Below are positions 5,259-6,690 of a stretch of DNA of 6,690 nt, in pieces. The stretch comes from CAZXMB01 sp964641715. GTDB taxonomy: Bacteria > Desulfobacterota > BSN033 > UBA1163. The position numbers and the translations under genes were made by a program. A model generated the notes under the pieces. The model worked only from the letters and a program-made list of their open reading frames with translations, had not been told where the DNA came from and did no database searches. The stretch spans positions 1 through 6,690 of the forward strand of contig CAZXMB010000162.1 of the NCBI GenBank assembly GCA_964641715.1, given 5' to 3'. Numbering within the stretch: position 1 is the first letter of the stretch; each line of letters begins with the position of its first letter.

Positions 5259-6690
5259 ATGAATACCCCACGAGTGCACTCTGGGCCGAGAACCCAAGCG
5301 CCAGCGAGGGTTCTTTTTTTTATTGTAGCCATATTTTTTTTCGTATACCTATTCCGATACTACATGACCGGCATCGGAGGGCCCACCTTGATCGCGGTCA
5401 TGTTGGTTCCCATTACGTTCGTCCTGTTCACCTTGGATGGGCTGCGCAACAATAACCTCTATCCAAGGCTTGGGCTTACCGCGAACTACATCATTGCGGG
5501 CGTCTACATCGTCGCGTGCCTTACAGTTACCGTGTACCTAAATCTGGAATTCATGGATATCCGAACGGTTCGGGCAGGCATATGGAGTCCCACCGATCTG
5601 GCAATCGGCGGCCTCATGTTCGGCCTTGTCATGGAATACGCTCGGAAGAAGTACTTTTCCCTGTTTGTGATCAATCTGATCCTGATCGGGTACACGATGT
5701 ACGGAAGGTTTGTGCCTGGATTATTCTGGCACCCGGGTCTCAACTGGACACGGGTTTTGAGCGCAATGAGCGTAGAGATGACGACGGGAGTCTTTTCGTA
5801 TCTACCCCAGCTTGCCCTCACGTTAATTGGTTCCTTTATCCTCGTTCTGAGTCTTCTACGGGCCTTTGGCTGCGTCGATTCAATCATTAATGCTGCCTCC
5901 CGGCTTGCTGGTAAATCGTCCCGTGCACTTCCCCAGGCCGCGGTACTTGGGTCACTCGGTGTGGCGACCATTAGCGGCAGCGGGGCAGCAAACGCCATTA
6001 CCACAGGCTCGGCGACTATTCCGGCCATGATCGCCAGTGGACTACCCAAGGTCAATGCCGCCGCTATCGAAAGCGCCTCTTCCCTAGGCGGCCAGCTCAT
6101 GCCGCCGATCATGGGGATCTCCGCTTTCATTATGGCCGAGTTTCTGGGGAAGAGCTATTGGGACGTTGTAGCAAGGGGGTACGCCCCAGCGTTAATCTAC
6201 TACGTCGGTGTGGGCGTTGGTGTTTACTTGCTCTCGGTACGTTACCAGACCCGGGTTGCTTCAGTCTCGATCACGCAGATGACGATCTCCGATAAGATCA
6301 ACCTCTTTGTTTACGCCGGCGTCATCATAGGGCTGATCGCTCTCATGGGAGTGGTTCGATTACCGGCGATGGTTGCGGCCCTAAGAGTATTTATCGCAGG
6401 GGGTCTGGCAGTCTCCGCGATCTTCTTCATCATGACCTATTGGACCCACGGGTCCTGGAAGTTTCGCCACATCGCCGCCCCATTCGTTCGCTTCATCGAG
6501 AATTTCACGTCGGTAACCGTTGACTTGACTCTTTTGCTGGCGACCCTGTCCATTATGACGGGCGTATTTGTGATTACAGGAATCCCCACGAAAGTCGGCT
6601 CTCTCTTGATGGAGGCTGCCGGCATGCACCTCGTGGCCATGATTCTCGTCGCTTTTTTCTTCGCTGCCCTCGTCGGGACCGGGCTGCCGC
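5259..6690 (+). CDS. TRAP transporter fused permease (4TM/12TM type), partial
   Basis: The frame is open from the ATG at 5259 to the right edge (477 complete codons), so the C terminus is missing; family members usually have about 600-700 residues. It is a polytopic inner-membrane protein combining the small (DctQ-like) and large (DctM-like) TRAP subunits, as usual with TAXI binding proteins. The first membrane helix is at about 18-35, and others follow at roughly 43-59, 75-95, 115-127 and 133-149. The large-domain signature is clear: ATISGSGAANAITTGSATIP (236-255), then ESASSLGGQLMPPIMG (271-286) and AFIMAEFLG (289-297). A second copy of the motif begins at the edge (LVGTGLP, 471-477). The ATG at 5259 is the only good start that keeps the first helix; an in-frame Met36 would lose it. 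Its first 21 codons contain a terminator-like hairpin and T-run. Arginine codon use is less AGR-rich than in the flavoprotein gene. Confidence 0.9.
   Translation, partial: MNTPRVHSGPRTQAPARVLFFIVAIFFFVYLFRYYMTGIGGPTLIAVMLVPITFVLFTLDGLRNNNLYPRLGLTANYIIAGVYIVACLTVTVYLNLEFMDIRTVRAGIWSPTDLAIGGLMFGLVMEYARKKYFSLFVINLILIGYTMYGRFVPGLFWHPGLNWTRVLSAMSVEMTTGVFSYLPQLALTLIGSFILVLSLLRAFGCVDSIINAASRLAGKSSRALPQAAVLGSLGVATISGSGAANAITTGSATIPAMIASGLPKVNAAAIESASSLGGQLMPPIMGISAFIMAEFLGKSYWDVVARGYAPALIYYVGVGVGVYLLSVRYQTRVASVSITQMTISDKINLFVYAGVIIGLIALMGVVRLPAMVAALRVFIAGGLAVSAIFFIMTYWTHGSWKFRHIAAPFVRFIENFTSVTVDLTLLLATLSIMTGVFVITGIPTKVGSLLMEAAGMHLVAMILVAFFFAALVGTGLP
5289..5321 (+). terminator. Terminator-like hairpin inside the permease coding start
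   Basis: AGAACCC (5289-5295) and GGGTTCT (5308-5314) are exact reverse complements enclosing 12 bases. Within that loop, GC (5298-5299) can pair with GC (5304-5305). The right arm runs directly into eight consecutive T residues (5314-5321). This is the architecture of a Rho-independent terminator, but it sits at codons 11-21 of the permease gene, where the T-run encodes part of the first membrane helix. The stem is short, so efficiency is uncertain. Translating ribosomes would melt it, so a role as a translation-sensitive attenuator between binding protein and permease is possible. Confidence 0.5.

Noticed and set aside
5504..6130. A 208-codon open frame on the minus strand.
   Set aside because: It lies wholly within the TRAP permease frame, whose translation carries the family signature and membrane helices. 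The minus-strand product resembles no family and is a shadow.

Overview
The window reads as ordinary chromosomal DNA from an anaerobic, probably Desulfobacterota-like (former Deltaproteobacteria) bacterium. This placement is an inference. It rests on a desulforedoxin-type iron protein, a DUF3108 exported protein, a TAXI-type TRAP transporter, and AGA/AGG/CGG-rich arginine codon use in the left part. No rRNA, tRNA, CRISPR array or insertion sequence is visible.

Layout. (1) Positions 16-789, minus strand: a nitrilase-superfamily C-N hydrolase (omega-amidase-like) with a complete Glu-Lys-Cys triad. (2) Positions 790-975: a divergent promoter region. (3) Positions 976-1761, plus strand: an exported DUF3108 protein. 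(4) Positions 1759-1903: an imperfect fold-back repeat filling most of the next gap. (5) Positions 1937-2104: a 55-residue desulforedoxin-like protein with a lysine-rich N-terminal tail and three extra cysteines. (6) Positions 2162-3799: a flavoprotein of the fumarate reductase/succinate dehydrogenase/L-aspartate oxidase superfamily, 57 bases downstream, with an altered substrate pocket. (7) Positions 3800-4085: an AT-rich gap with several short palindromes, a GC-rich hairpin and a very good sigma-70-type promoter. (8) Positions 4086-5111: a TAXI-family TRAP substrate-binding protein. (9) Positions 5259 to the right edge: a fused 4TM/12TM TRAP permease, cut by the window.

How the genes fit together. 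The binding protein and permease form one solute importer transcribed from the promoter at 4011-4039. A hairpin followed by eight T residues lies inside the first 21 codons of the permease and looks like an intrinsic terminator or attenuator. It could set the ratio of binding protein to permease. The small iron protein and the flavoprotein may be a redox pair. The nitrilase and DUF3108 genes have no evident functional link to the rest.

The most unusual items are the terminator-like hairpin embedded in the permease gene, the lysine-tailed seven-cysteine desulforedoxin-like protein, and the flavoprotein that keeps most of the fumarate reductase catalytic framework but has lost the substrate-binding His and Thr-Glu positions. 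I see no clear multi-gene defence system or other complete new system.
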